Below are positions 9,606 to 18,410 of a stretch of 64,000 nt of DNA, piece by piece. The DNA lies in assembly GCF_021800405.1 (NCBI RefSeq), contig NZ_CP084550.1, positions 3,100,001-3,164,000 of the forward strand, in the 5' to 3' direction. Source of the stretch: Arthrobacter sp. FW306-07-I. Lineage in GTDB: Bacteria; Actinomycetota; Actinomycetes; Actinomycetales; Micrococcaceae. How positions within the stretch are numbered: position 1 is the first letter of the stretch; each line of letters begins with the position of its first letter. The position numbers were made by a program, and so were the translations under genes. Under the pieces are notes generated by a model, which did not search any database, was not told the DNA's origin, and was given only the letters and a program-made list of their open reading frames with translations.

Positions 9606-10178
9606 TTACTTCGCGTCCTTCTCCTCGGCTGCGGGAGCCTCGGCAGCTTCCTCAGCGGCCGGAGCCTCTTCGGTTGCAGCTTCTTCAGCAGCAGGTGCCT
9701 CTTCGGTTGCAGCAGCTTCCTCAGCGGCCGGAGCCTCTTCAGCCGGAGCTTCCTCGGCGGCCGGAGCAGCCTTGGCAGCAGCCTGGGTAGCCTCGGCTAC
9801 GACGGCCTGCTTGGCGGAAACCGGCTCCAGGACCAGTTCGATGACAGCCATGGGAGCGTTGTCGCCCTTGCGGTTGCCGATCTTGGTGATGCGGGTGTAG
9901 CCGCCGTCGCGGTTCTCCACAGCCTGGGCGATGTCGGTGAACAGCTCGTGGACGATGCCCTTGTTGCTGATCAGGCCGAGCACGCGGCGGCGGGAAGCCA
10001 GGTCGCCACGCTTGGCGAAGGTGACAAGGCGCTCTGCGTACGGCTTCAGGCGCTTGGCCTTGGTCACCGTGGTGGTGATCCGCTTGTGCTCGAACAGGGA
10101 TGCTGCCAGGTTCGCGAGCATGAGGCGCTCGTGAGCCGGGCCGCCTCCGAGGCGCGGACCCTTAGTGGGGGTAGGCAT
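9606..10178 (-). CDS. rplQ: 50S ribosomal protein L17
   Basis: L17 sits near the exit tunnel of the large subunit. The 190-residue product has the conserved core (about 1-118, [20 protein letters not shown]) followed by an unusually long low-complexity tail (about 120-190) made of AEEAPA-type repeats. E. coli L17 has about 127 residues; tails of this kind occur in actinobacteria. It has a good AGGAG site and follows rpoA by 68 bases. The tail is probably surface-exposed and disordered. Confidence 0.95.
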   Translation of the reverse strand: MPTPTKGPRLGGGPAHERLMLANLAASLFEHKRITTTVTKAKRLKPYAERLVTFAKRGDLASRRRVLGLISNKGIVHELFTDIAQAVENRDGGYTRITKIGNRKGDNAPMAVIELVLEPVSAKQAVVAEATQAAAKAAPAAEEAPAEEAPAAEEAAATEEAPAAEEAATEEAPAAEEAAEAPAAEEKDAK

Positions 10179-10246
10179 AATTGTTTCTCCTCATGTGGAA
10201 GCCGTGGGCGGCACACCATGGTGCTGCCCACCGGCCAAGGTCTGGT

Positions 10247-11257
10247 TTAGAGTTCGTCGTCGCCGAAAGCGGCGTCGTCCTCTTCGATTGCTGCGGCGCG
10301 TGCTGCGAGGTCAAAACCGGGAGGCGAGTCCTTGAGGGACAGGCCCAGTTCAACCAGCTTTGCCTTGACCTCGTCAATGGACTTGGCACCGAAGTTGCGG
10401 ATGTCCATCAGGTCAGCCTCGGAGCGGGCAACGAGTTCACCCACGGTGTGGATGCCCTCACGCTTGAGGCAGTTGTAGGAACGGACGGTGAGGTCCAGAT
10501 CCTCGATCGGCAGTGCCATGTCTGCTGCCAGGGCAGCATCCGTCGGCGACGGGCCGATCTCGATACCTTCAGCTGCGGTGTTCAGCTCACGGGCCAGACC
10601 GAACAGTTCCACCAGGGTGGTGCCTGCGGAAGCAACGGCATCGCGCGGGGCGATGGCCTGCTTGGTCTCGACGTCGACAATCAGCTTGTCGAAGTCGGTG
10701 CGCTGCTCAACACGGGTTGCTTCCACGCGGAAAGTAACCTTCAGCACCGGCGAGTAGATGGAGTCGACCGGGATGCGGCCGATCTCTGCATCGCCGGACT
10801 TGTTCTGAGCTGCCGAAACGTAGCCGCGGCCGCGCTCGATGGTCAGTTCGAGTTCGAACTTGCCCTTCGAGTTCAGCGTGGCGATGTGCAGATCCGGGTT
10901 GTGGAATTCGACGCCGGCCGGCGGAGCGATGTCCGCGGCGGTGACGACTCCGGGGCCCTGCTTGCGCAGGTAAGCCACGACAGGCTCGTCGTGCTCGGAG
11001 GAAACCGACAGGCTCTTGATGTTAAGGATGATCTCGGTGACATCTTCCTTGACACCCGGAACCGTGGTGAACTCGTGCAGCACACCATCGATCCGGATGC
11101 TGGTTACGGCAGCACCGGGGATGGAGGAGAGCAGGGTACGGCGGAGGGAGTTTCCGAGGGTGTAGCCGAAGCCCGGTTCCAGCGGTTCAATGATGAAACG
11201 CGAACGGTTTTCGGAGACGACCTCTTCGGAGAGGGTGGGGCGCTGTGCAATGAGCAC
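10247..11257 (-). CDS. rpoA: RNA polymerase alpha subunit
   Basis: The 336-residue alpha subunit, which starts RNA polymerase assembly and contacts upstream promoter DNA. The N-terminal domain (about 1-230, with [17 protein letters not shown]) and the C-terminal domain (about 250-315, [18 protein letters not shown]) are both complete. The start is GTG, 8 bases after an AAAGGAA site. Unusually, rpsD is not between rpsK and rpoA; a 130-base spacer with a perfect hairpin and the TCATATAGCGG motif is found there instead. Confidence 0.97.
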
Positions 11258-11278
11258 TTAGGTTTCCTTTCGGCGAGC

Positions 11279-11289
11279 ATCCGCTATAT
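11279..11289 (-). promoter_or_regulatory. Recurrent 11-mer upstream of rpoA
   Basis: On the - strand the sequence TCATATAGCGG lies 21 bases before the rpoA start codon. The same 11-mer occurs twice upstream of rpoB (46509-46519 and 46590-46600). I saw no other copy by eye. It could be a promoter -10-like element or an RNA motif in the leader. Confidence 0.5.
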
Positions 11290-11337
11290 GACGCAACACA
11301 GGTGGTGGAAATTCGGTCTGAAGACTTAACGCGCTGG

Positions 11338-11369
11338 GCTTGCCCGGACCATCGCTGGTCCGGGCAAGC
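11338..11369 (-). other. Perfect hairpin between rpsK and rpoA
   Basis: A 13-bp perfect inverted repeat (GCTTGCCCGGACC) with a 6-base loop, 18 bases downstream of the rpsK stop. No T tract follows it on the - strand, so it does not look like an ordinary terminator. It occupies the place where rpsD is often found. It may be an RNA-processing or stability hairpin. Confidence 0.7.
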
Positions 11370-11387
11370 TCCTGCTGCGGAAAAGAA

Positions 11388-11789
11388 TTAGACGCGGCGG
11401 CGCTTCGGCGGGCGGCAGCCGTTGTGGGCTGCGGGGGTGACGTCCTGGATGGAGCCAACCTCGAGGCCTGCGGCCTGCAGCGAACGGATTGCGGTCTCGC
11501 GTCCGGAACCCGGTCCCTTGACGAAAACGTCTACCTTGCGCATGCCGTGCTCCTGCGCACGCTTGGCAGCGGCTTCAGCAGCCATCTGGGCAGCGAACGG
11601 GGTGGACTTACGCGAGCCCTTGAAGCCAACCTCACCGGAGGAAGCCCAGGAAATAACAGCACCGGAAGGATCCGTGATGGAAACGATGGTGTTGTTAAAG
11701 GTGCTCTTGATGTGCGCCTGGCCAAGCGCGATATTCTTCTTGTCCTTCTTACGCGGCTTGCGAACCGCGCCACGAGTCTTCGGGGGCAT
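11388..11789 (-). CDS. rpsK: 30S ribosomal protein S11
   Basis: S11 forms part of the 30S platform. The 133-residue product starts [19 protein letters not shown] and ends with the conserved [10 protein letters not shown]. Length is normal for actinobacteria. It follows rpsM by 54 bases in the alpha operon and has an AGGAG site upstream of the ATG. Confidence 0.97.
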   Translation of the reverse strand: MPPKTRGAVRKPRKKDKKNIALGQAHIKSTFNNTIVSITDPSGAVISWASSGEVGFKGSRKSTPFAAQMAAEAAAKRAQEHGMRKVDVFVKGPGSGRETAIRSLQAAGLEVGSIQDVTPAAHNGCRPPKRRRV

Positions 11790-11843
11790 TTTTTCTCCTA
11801 CAGAAAGTTATTGGGGAAAGTCCGTAAATCCCGGGCGGGGATT

Positions 11844-12218
11844 TTAACGGGCCTTCTTCTTGCCGGCGACGGTACGCTTCGGGCCCTTGCGGGTACGTGC
11901 GTTGGTCTTCGTACGCTGACCGCGTACGGGCAGGCCCTTGCGGTGGCGCAGGCCTTCGTAGCTGCCGATTTCAACCTTGCGGCGGATATCTGCTGCTACT
12001 TCGCGGCGAAGGTCACCCTCAACCTTGTAGTTGCCTTCAATGTAGTCACGCAGCTCAACCAGCTGGGCGTCAGTCAGGTCCTTGACGCGAACGTCAGCGC
12101 TGATGCCCGTGGCAGCCAGGGTTTCGTGTGCACGGGTCTTGCCCACGCCGTAGATGTAAGTAAGCGCAATTTCCAGCCGCTTTTCGCGGGGAATGTCTAC
12201 GCCAGCGAGACGAGCCAT
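11844..12218 (-). CDS. rpsM: 30S ribosomal protein S13
   Basis: S13 lies in the 30S head and contacts the P-site tRNA and the 50S subunit. The 124-residue product begins [20 protein letters not shown] and ends in a Lys/Arg tail that reaches the tRNA. It lies 183 bases after rpmJ; that spacer holds a short perfect hairpin, CCGCAC...GTGCGG (12263-12279), but no T tract. Confidence 0.97.
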   Translation of the reverse strand: MARLAGVDIPREKRLEIALTYIYGVGKTRAHETLAATGISADVRVKDLTDAQLVELRDYIEGNYKVEGDLRREVAADIRRKVEIGSYEGLRHRKGLPVRGQRTKTNARTRKGPKRTVAGKKKAR

Positions 12219-12402
12219 AGTGGCAGTACTCCTTGATAAACCGGAGGTCGTAGGCAGTACACCCGCACAGTCCGTGCGGCCCCAGCCTCCGACCGGGGGT
12301 TAGCTGTCCGGACTCTTTCGAGCTCAATGTTCCAGATCAGCTTGTGCTGCCTTTATTTACTTGCGTGGGTTAGCAACCCAGGATTTCCTTCAGGGAAGGA
12401 AA

Positions 12403-12516
12403 TTAGCCCTGGCGCTGCTTGTGGCGCGGGTTCTCGCAGATCACCATGACCCGGCCATTACGGCGGATCACTTTGCACTTTTCGCAGATCTGCTTGACGC
12501 TCGGCTTGACCTTCAT
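12403..12516 (-). CDS. rpmJ: 50S ribosomal protein L36
   Basis: A 37-residue protein that stabilises the large subunit. The sequence keeps the zinc-ribbon ligands Cys11, Cys14, Cys27 and His32, so this is the zinc-binding (C+) form. It lies between infA and rpsM, the normal place. The ATG at 12516 follows the infA stop by 71 bases. Confidence 0.95.
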   Translation of the reverse strand: MKVKPSVKQICEKCKVIRRNGRVMVICENPRHKQRQG

Positions 12517-12587
12517 GGCGTTCCTTTGCGTGTAGCAGTTTGGTCAACTGGAGCGGCGGCCAGTGTGTACTGATGCCGCCCAGCAAT

Positions 12588-12809
12588 TTACTTGTAGCGG
12601 TAGACGATACGACCACGGGTGAGGTCGTACGGGCTCAGCTCCACCACTACGCGGTCCTCGGGGAGGATTCGGATGTAGTGCTGACGCATCTTTCCAGAGA
12701 TGTGTGCCAGAACGATGTGCTTGTTGGTGAGCTCAACGCGAAACATCGCGTTAGGCAGCGCCTCGGTCACAACGCCTTCGATCTCAATGACCCCGTCCTT
12801 CTTGGCCAT
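12588..12809 (-). CDS. infA: Translation initiation factor IF-1
   Basis: A 73-residue OB-fold factor that binds the 30S A site during initiation. It starts [14 protein letters not shown] and ends RGRIVYRYK, the family's usual limits. I choose the ATG at 12809 because the family begins there; the frame runs on upstream without homology. The AGCGGAGGG ribosome site is unusually close to the ATG. It is the first gene of the alpha operon and has its own promoter. Confidence 0.96.
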   Translation of the reverse strand: MAKKDGVIEIEGVVTEALPNAMFRVELTNKHIVLAHISGKMRQHYIRILPEDRVVVELSPYDLTRGRIVYRYK

Positions 12810-12937
12810 ACCCTCCGCTAACTGTTGTTGCCGCAGCCCCGCCGGATTGCACCGGGCATGACTACGAACGTTTTTGTTGGATCGATTGCAGCCTCCAGGC
12901 CCAAAAGGGCGTGGCAGTCCAGACAACCAACAAACAA

Positions 12938-12966
12938 CACTACCCCGTCAGCGGGTAAAAGTTAAA
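12938..12966 (-). promoter_or_regulatory. Putative promoter of the infA operon
   Basis: On the - strand TTAACT (12961-12966) and TAGTGT (12938-12943) are separated by exactly 17 bases, a good housekeeping-sigma match. The expected start near 12931 gives a leader of about 120 bases before infA. The promoter lies 15 bases past the end of the peptidase gene. Confidence 0.6.
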
Positions 12967-12980
12967 TCGGCCATAGTAGC

Positions 12981-13910
12981 CTACGCGGACCGGAACGCAC
13001 CATATTCACCTGCGGGGGTAGTGATCGTTTCAGCGCTGGCCACGCCGTCAAGGATGGCCAACCGTACGACGTCGGCTGCCGCACTTTGCAGCGTGATAAG
13101 GCTCAGCTGCCGGGCAGCTTCGTCCGACCGGTCCAGTGCCACGGCACCGGTCGCCAGGCAGAAAACAGTGTCGCCGTCGGCCAGGGTGTGTGAGGGGTTG
13201 AGAGCCCTCGCGATCCCCGCGTGAGCCGCCGAGGCAGTCCGTTTACATTCGGCCACATTAAGCACGGCGTTGGTAGCCACAACGACCAGAGTGGTGTTGG
13301 GACCCGGTTCCACCACGGCCTCCTCGAGAACCGACTGTTCGACTGTCGGCAATCCCAACGCATTCACCACTGCGATTGCCCCCACAACTACACCGTTATT
13401 GAGCGTGGCCGACGCCGTGCCCACCCCGCCTTTGTAGGTCCTGCCGAGGAGAGCCCCGGTTCCGGCGCCCACGTTGCCGCGTTCGACGTCGTGCCCTTCC
13501 TTTTGTGCCGCTGCGGCGGCCGTTGCCGCGTAGCCCATGTCCGGCGTCGGGCGTGCGGAAAAGTCGCCGCCCCTGCCCAGGTCGAAGATGGCGGCGGCCG
13601 GGACGATCGGAACCACTCCCCCCGGGACGGCGAAGCCGCGGCCATTCTCCTCGCACCAGCGCTGGGCACCGGCCGCGGAGGCAAGCCCGTAGGCGCTGCC
13701 GCCGGTGAGGACCACCGCGTCGACGTGGCTGACCAGCGTCGTGGGGTCAAGGGCGTCCGTTTCGTGGGTGGCAGGCCCCCCGCCCTGGACATCCACCGAT
13801 CCCACAGTGCCCGGTGGGGGCAGGACCACACTGACGCCCGTCAGCCAGCCGTCGCGTTCCTTTTGTACGTGGCCCACGCGCAGGCCCGGAACATCGGTAA
13901 TGGTTCCCAT
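12981..13910 (-). CDS. P1-family (DmpA-like) aminopeptidase
   Basis: A 309-residue P1-family protein (N-terminal nucleophile hydrolase fold; relatives include the D-aminopeptidase DmpA and beta-peptidyl aminopeptidases). Conserved blocks are ITDVPGLRVGH, GGSAYGLASAAG, GNVGAGTGALLG and TTLVVVATNAVL. In the family, self-cleavage before a Ser/Thr creates the active enzyme; the NTTLVVV segment is the likely cleavage region here, which is an inference. The ATG at 13910 has a GGGGAG site and starts at the domain edge, so I prefer it to the upstream in-frame ATG at 13949. It is divergent from the ABC importer. The substrate is unknown. Confidence 0.85.
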   Translation of the reverse strand: MGTITDVPGLRVGHVQKERDGWLTGVSVVLPPPGTVGSVDVQGGGPATHETDALDPTTLVSHVDAVVLTGGSAYGLASAAGAQRWCEENGRGFAVPGGVVPIVPAAAIFDLGRGGDFSARPTPDMGYAATAAAAAQKEGHDVERGNVGAGTGALLGRTYKGGVGTASATLNNGVVVGAIAVVNALGLPTVEQSVLEEAVVEPGPNTTLVVVATNAVLNVAECKRTASAAHAGIARALNPSHTLADGDTVFCLATGAVALDRSDEAARQLSLITLQSAAADVVRLAILDGVASAETITTPAGEYGAFRSA

Positions 13911-14126
13911 GGCCCTATTCTCCCCTCTGCTGGCGCGCCCCTGCCGCATTGGCGAACTTTATGCAAGACTGCATTCAACACAGCGTTAACGGGCGACGAA
14001 GCCTTGGATAACAGTCCCTTGACAAGGGCATATGCGGGTTTCAGCCCCCTGACGGTCTGGTGTAGTAGTCCCTAGATCAAGCCAGGGCCCGCCACGAGCA
14101 GGCTCCCAACCCGGGAGAGGCAACGC
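13911..14126. promoter_or_regulatory. Divergent spacer, peptidase and ABC importer
   Basis: A 216-base spacer between the divergent peptidase and ABC permease genes. On the + strand TTGACA at 14019-14024 lies inside the small dyad CCCTTGACAAGGG (14016-14028), which could be a -35 box under an operator. No matching -10 hexamer at the right distance is convincing. Confidence 0.3.
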
Positions 14127-15086
14127 ATGACCCGTCAACTCGCCCCGCACCCCTCGGCCAAACCCAACAGGCCTCCGGGAAGTTCCGCGAAAGTACCAAA
14201 GCGGCGGTGGACAGCAAGGACCCGCCGCGACTTCTTTGTTTTCCTTGCCATGGCGTTGCCCAACCTGGTGCTGATCGCCGTCTTCACCTACCGTCCGCTG
14301 ATCAGCAACATGTACTACTCAACGCTGGACTGGACCCTGGGCTCCCCCACCGCCACGGTGGTGGGCCTTGCCAACTACGTCACCTTCTTCGGCAGCAATG
14401 ACGCCCCGAAGGTCCTGGGCACCACGGCAGTGTTCACCCTTACGACGGTGGGCGGATCCATGCTGCTGGGCCTGCTGGTGGCGCTGGCCTTGAACGCGAA
14501 GATCCGCGGTACCACGTTTGCCCGTTCCGCCGTCTTTGCGCCCTATGTGCTCTCCGGTGTCGGCGTGGGCCTGGTATGGCTGTTCATCTTCGACCCTGGC
14601 TACGGGGTCCTGGCCTGGCTGCTGCGGGGCATCGGGCAGCAGAGCCCGCAGTGGATTAACGATCCCCAGCTTTCGCTGGTCATGGTAATCCTGGTCTACG
14701 TCTGGAAGAACCTGGGCTATTGCGCCGTGGTCTACCTGGCCGGGCTGCAGTCCCTTCCCTCGGAAGTCATGGAAGCGGCCTCCCTTGACGGAGCCAACGG
14801 GTTCCGGCGCTTCGTCAGCATTTCGCTGCCGCTGCTGTCCCCCACCACGTTCTTCCTCCTGATCACCACGATGCTCAGCTCACTGCAGGCCTTCGACCTG
14901 ATCCGGATCATGACCCCGCTGGGCACCGGCACCAGCACCCTGATTTACGAGGCCTACCTGCAGGCCTTCGGCGCCTACAACAGGGCCGGTTACTCGGCAG
15001 CCATCTCGGTAGTGCTGTTCGCTATCCTCCTGGTCATCACCGTGCTGCAGCTGCGGTTCGTGGAACGAAAGGTGCACTACTCGTGA
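14127..15086 (+). CDS. Carbohydrate ABC transporter permease (UgpA/MalF type)
   Basis: A 319-residue inner-membrane permease of the CUT1 sugar importer family. A basic N-terminus (1-30) is followed by about six membrane segments; the cytoplasmic EAA loop for ATPase docking is EAASLDGANGFRRFVSISLP. It overlaps the second permease by 4 bases (GTGA). No ATPase gene is present, which fits a shared MsiK-type ATPase encoded elsewhere. The operon order permease-permease-binding protein resembles ugpA-ugpE-ugpB, but the substrate cannot be read from sequence. Confidence 0.9.
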   Translation: MTRQLAPHPSAKPNRPPGSSAKVPKRRWTARTRRDFFVFLAMALPNLVLIAVFTYRPLISNMYYSTLDWTLGSPTATVVGLANYVTFFGSNDAPKVLGTTAVFTLTTVGGSMLLGLLVALALNAKIRGTTFARSAVFAPYVLSGVGVGLVWLFIFDPGYGVLAWLLRGIGQQSPQWINDPQLSLVMVILVYVWKNLGYCAVVYLAGLQSLPSEVMEAASLDGANGFRRFVSISLPLLSPTTFFLLITTMLSSLQAFDLIRIMTPLGTGTSTLIYEAYLQAFGAYNRAGYSAAISVVLFAILLVITVLQLRFVERKVHYS

Positions 15087-16003
15087 CCTCCCTGTCACCG
15101 GTCAACCCGGACCCCGCTGCGCCGGCCGTCGCTGCCCCCGAGCCAGGCCTCGACCGCGACCGCCCGCTGTCGCGCCGCAACCTCGTCCAGACGGTGGTGG
15201 GCGGCTACCTGCCCCTGCTCATCGCAACACTGGTGGTCTTCCTGCCCCTGCTGTGGATGGTGCTGAGCTCCTTCAAGCAGTCCGGCGAAATCGTCACCAC
15301 AGACCTGAAGATCCTGCCGGAGAGCCTGAACCTGGAGAACTACCGGACCGCCATGACCACGGTGCCGTTTGGGCAGTTCTTCCTGAACAGCACCATCGTC
15401 ACCGTGGTGGGGGCCACCATCAAGGTGATCCTGGCGATCCTGACGGCGTACGCGCTGGTCTTCGTCCGCTTCCCGTTCCGGGATTTCATCTTTTTGCTGA
15501 TCCTGGTGGCGCTCATGGTGCCCCCTCAGGTGGCTATCCTGCCCAACTTCATTTTGATCGCGGGAATGGGAGGCAAGAACACGCTGTGGGGCATCATCCT
15601 TCCCGGCCTGGGTACCGCGTTCGGTACGTTCCTGTTGCGCCAGCACTTCCGGACCCTGCCGAATTCGATCCTGGAGTCTGCCGAGATGGACGGTGCCGGC
15701 CACTGGCGGCGGCTGTGGCAGATCGTGGTTCCGGTCTCGGTCCCGTCCATCGCCACCGTGGCTTTGGTGACGGTGGTGACCGAATGGAACGAGTACATCT
15801 GGCCGCTCATCATCACGGACCGCCCGGAGACGATGACGCTTCCGGTGGGGCTGACGCTGCTGCAGAACAGCGAGAGCAACGCCGCCGGCTGGGGGGTCCT
15901 CATGGCCGGCGCGGTCCTGGTCATCGTCCCCATCCTGATCATCTTCGCCGCCCTGCAGCGCTACATCGTGGCGGGCCTCACCCAAGGGAGCGTGACCGGC
16001 TGA
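15083..16003 (+). CDS. Carbohydrate ABC transporter permease (UgpE/MalG type)
   Basis: A 306-residue CUT1 permease, partner of the preceding one. The GTG start overlaps the previous stop. After an Ala/Pro-rich cytoplasmic N-terminus (about 1-35) it has about six membrane segments; the EAA loop is ESAEMDGAGHWRRLWQIVVP. The pair should form the heterodimeric channel that receives sugar from the lipoprotein encoded next. Its position and length are typical. Confidence 0.9.
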   Translation: MTSLSPVNPDPAAPAVAAPEPGLDRDRPLSRRNLVQTVVGGYLPLLIATLVVFLPLLWMVLSSFKQSGEIVTTDLKILPESLNLENYRTAMTTVPFGQFFLNSTIVTVVGATIKVILAILTAYALVFVRFPFRDFIFLLILVALMVPPQVAILPNFILIAGMGGKNTLWGIILPGLGTAFGTFLLRQHFRTLPNSILESAEMDGAGHWRRLWQIVVPVSVPSIATVALVTVVTEWNEYIWPLIITDRPETMTLPVGLTLLQNSESNAAGWGVLMAGAVLVIVPILIIFAALQRYIVAGLTQGSVTG

Positions 16004-16076
16004 CCCGCCTCCCGCCGTCGTACTTTCCAACCTTCGACTCTCACATTCTCCAAGGCAACAACCGAAAGGAACTGTC

Positions 16077-17426
16077 ATGACACTTCACCTGGACCGGAGG
16101 CATTTCCTGGGCCTGGCAGGGGTTACCGCCTCTGCCGCCGCCCTGGCCGCATGCGGCGGACCCTCCACCACCGGCGGCGGGCAGGCGACCTCGCAGGCGG
16201 CCGACATCGACTTCAACGGCGTTAAGCCGGCGGCCAAGATCGACTTCTGGTCCAGCCACCCCGGCCAGTCGCAGGAGGTTGAGAAGAGCCTGATCCAGAA
16301 ATTCCAGGCCAAGAACCCCGGCATCACCGTCAACCTGGTGACGGCAGGGGCCAACTATGAGGAAATTGCGCAGAAGTTCCAGACGGCCCAGGCTGCCAAG
16401 TCCGGCCTTCCGGGCGTGGTGGTCCTCTCCGACGTGTGGTGGTTCCGCTACTACACCAACGGCAGCATCATCCCGGTGGACAGCCTTACCAAGCAGCTGA
16501 ACATGAAGATGGATGACTTCCAGCAGTCGCTGATCAACGACTACAAGTACGACGGCAAACAGTGGGCGCTCCCCTACGGCCGCTCAACCCCGCTGTTCTA
16601 CTACAACAAGGACCACTTTGCCGCTGCCGGACTTCCGGACCGGGCGCCCAAGACGTGGGACGAATTCGGCCAGTGGGCACCCAAGCTCAAGGCAGCTTCC
16701 GGGGCCCAGTACGCCTACATCTACCCCGCCCTGGCAGGGTACGCGGGCTGGACCCTGCAGAACATGCTGTGGGGCTGGGGCGGCGGCTGGTCCAAGGAAT
16801 GGGACATCACCTGCGACTCCCCTGATTCCGTGGCGGCGCTGCAGTGGGCGCAGGATTCGATCTACAAGGACAAGTGGGCGGGGGTCTCCTCCAAGGAAGC
16901 AGCTGACGACTTCTCGGCCGGCCTGACGTCCGCCACCATCGCCTCCACCGGCTCGCTGCTGGGCATCCTGAAGTCGGCCAAATTCAATGTGGGCGTCGGC
17001 TTCCTGCCGGGCGGCCCCAAGGCGACCACAAACGTCTGCCCCACCGGCGGCGCAGGCCTGGGCGTCCCCAGCGGGATCACCAAGGAGGAACAGCTCGCCG
17101 CCGGGATGTTCCTCGATTTCGTCACCCAGCCGGAGAGCACCGTCGAGTTCTCGGCCGCCACCGGCTACATGCCCACCCGCAAGTCTGCGGACATGACCGC
17201 CGTCCTGGCCAAGACACCACAGATCCAGACGGCAGTGGACCAGCTGGCGGTGACCAAGGTCCAGGACAACGCCCGCGTGTTCCTGCCCGGCGCCGACCAG
17301 GAGATGGCCAAGGCTGCCGCGAAGATCCTCACCCAGCAGGGTGATGTGAAGTCCACCATGACGGACCTGAAGAACACGCTGCAGAGCATCTACGACCGCG
17401 ACGTGAAGCCGAAGCTGAAGTCGTAG
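16077..17426 (+). CDS. Sugar-binding lipoprotein of ABC importer, Tat-type
   Basis: A 449-residue extracellular solute-binding protein (family 1, UgpB/MalE-like). The signal peptide has the twin arginines Arg7-Arg8 followed by FLGLAG and a lipobox LAAC with lipidated Cys26, so it is probably exported folded by Tat and anchored to the membrane. The mature part has the usual binding-protein motifs, including the WALPYGRSTPLFYYNKD hinge region. The ATG has an AAAGGAA site 6-7 bases upstream. It is the last gene of the operon and a terminator follows. Confidence 0.9.
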   Translation: MTLHLDRRHFLGLAGVTASAAALAACGGPSTTGGGQATSQAADIDFNGVKPAAKIDFWSSHPGQSQEVEKSLIQKFQAKNPGITVNLVTAGANYEEIAQKFQTAQAAKSGLPGVVVLSDVWWFRYYTNGSIIPVDSLTKQLNMKMDDFQQSLINDYKYDGKQWALPYGRSTPLFYYNKDHFAAAGLPDRAPKTWDEFGQWAPKLKAASGAQYAYIYPALAGYAGWTLQNMLWGWGGGWSKEWDITCDSPDSVAALQWAQDSIYKDKWAGVSSKEAADDFSAGLTSATIASTGSLLGILKSAKFNVGVGFLPGGPKATTNVCPTGGAGLGVPSGITKEEQLAAGMFLDFVTQPESTVEFSAATGYMPTRKSADMTAVLAKTPQIQTAVDQLAVTKVQDNARVFLPGADQEMAKAAAKILTQQGDVKSTMTDLKNTLQSIYDRDVKPKLKS

Positions 17427-17434
17427 TTGGGAAC

Positions 17435-17481
17435 GCAAAAGCCCTGGCCGCTCCTGTTTCAGGAGTCGCCAGGGCTTTTGC
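17435..17481. terminator. Bidirectional terminator, ABC operon and map
   Basis: A GC-rich stem (GCAAAAGCCCTGGC pairing with GCCAGGGCTTTTGC, with an inner CTCCTG...CAGGAG) flanked by A4 and T4. It can terminate the ABC operon from the left and the secY-adk-map transcript from the right. Confidence 0.85.
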
Positions 17482-17507
17482 CTGTCGCCGGCGAACGTGC
17501 GCGTCCC

Positions 17508-18335
17508 TTACGGGATCGGCACCGGGGTGACGCCGAGGGGCGCCAGGTGCTCCGCACCGCCGTCGGGCGCTGAAAGCACCCAAATGCCCTTCTCATGCAC
17601 CGCCACGGAGTGCTCCCACTGGCAGGAGCGCTTGCCGTCCGTGGTAACCACTGTCCAGTCATCCTCCAGGACCGCGGTCTCGATGCCGCCGCGCACAAGC
17701 ATTGGCTCAATGGCGAGGCAGAGGCCCGGCTTGATCTTGGGACCCCGGTGGCTGGTGCGGTAGTTCAGGACATCAGGCGCCATGTGCATCTCGGAACCGA
17801 TGCCGTGGCCCACGTAGTCCTCCAGGATGCCCAGCGGCTTGCCGGGAACGGACGAAACGTAATCATCGATGGCCGCGCCAATGTCTCCAACGTGCGAGCC
17901 TGTGGCCAGCGCTGCGATGCCCCGCCACATGGCGGCCTGGGTGATGTCGGAGAGCCGCTGGTCCTCCGGATCCGCGGTTCCCACGATCACCGTCCGCGCG
18001 GAATCCGAGTGCCAGCCGTTGACGATGGCGCCACCGTCAATGGAGATGATGTCCCCGTCCTGAAGGATCCGGCTGCCGGGAATGCCATGCACCACTTCCT
18101 CATTCACTGAGGTGCAGATGGTGGCCGGGAAGCCGTGGTAGCCCAGGAAGTTGGACTTGGCGCCTGCCTCGTTGAGGACGGCGGCGAAGACGTCGTCCAG
18201 GTGCTTGGTGGTGACTCCCGGCACCGCGGCGGCAACGGCGGCGTCGAGTGCGCGGCTGAGGACCAGGCCTGCCTCCTGCATGGTGCGCATCTGGGCATTG
18301 TTCTTGAATTCGATGCGGGGCTGGCCAAAGGCCAT
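17508..18335 (-). CDS. map: Methionine aminopeptidase, type I
   Basis: Removes the initiator Met from new proteins. The 275-residue product has the five metal ligands in order: Asp in SIDGGAI, Asp in HSDSART, His in GHGIG, Glu in IEPML and Glu in CQWEHSV. I choose the ATG at 18335 because GAAAGGAAA lies 4-7 bases upstream; the frame has an earlier Met five codons upstream. It is the last gene of secY-adk-map and follows a perfect 14-bp hairpin. A short N-terminal part without zinc finger is normal for this group. Confidence 0.95.
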   Translation of the reverse strand: MAFGQPRIEFKNNAQMRTMQEAGLVLSRALDAAVAAAVPGVTTKHLDDVFAAVLNEAGAKSNFLGYHGFPATICTSVNEEVVHGIPGSRILQDGDIISIDGGAIVNGWHSDSARTVIVGTADPEDQRLSDITQAAMWRGIAALATGSHVGDIGAAIDDYVSSVPGKPLGILEDYVGHGIGSEMHMAPDVLNYRTSHRGPKIKPGLCLAIEPMLVRGGIETAVLEDDWTVVTTDGKRSCQWEHSVAVHEKGIWVLSAPDGGAEHLAPLGVTPVPIP

Positions 18336-18356
18336 GGTGTTTCCTTTCAAATGGCT

Positions 18357-18387
18357 GAGGCTCCTCCCGGATGCCGGGAGGAGCCTC
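18357..18387 (-). other. Perfect hairpin between adk and map
   Basis: GAGGCTCCTCCCGG and its exact inverse are separated by three bases. On the - strand the hairpin lies 21 bases before the map start and is not followed by a T tract. It probably shapes mRNA processing or stability of the adk-map transcript rather than ending it. Confidence 0.7.
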
Positions 18388-18410
18388 GATAAAACCGGGG
18401 CCGCCTTTGG

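Noticed and set aside
14016..14028. CCCTTGACAAGGG dyad as the operator of the sugar importer
   Set aside because: The dyad is short, includes a possible -35 box and has no matching -10, so the support is too weak for a specific call.
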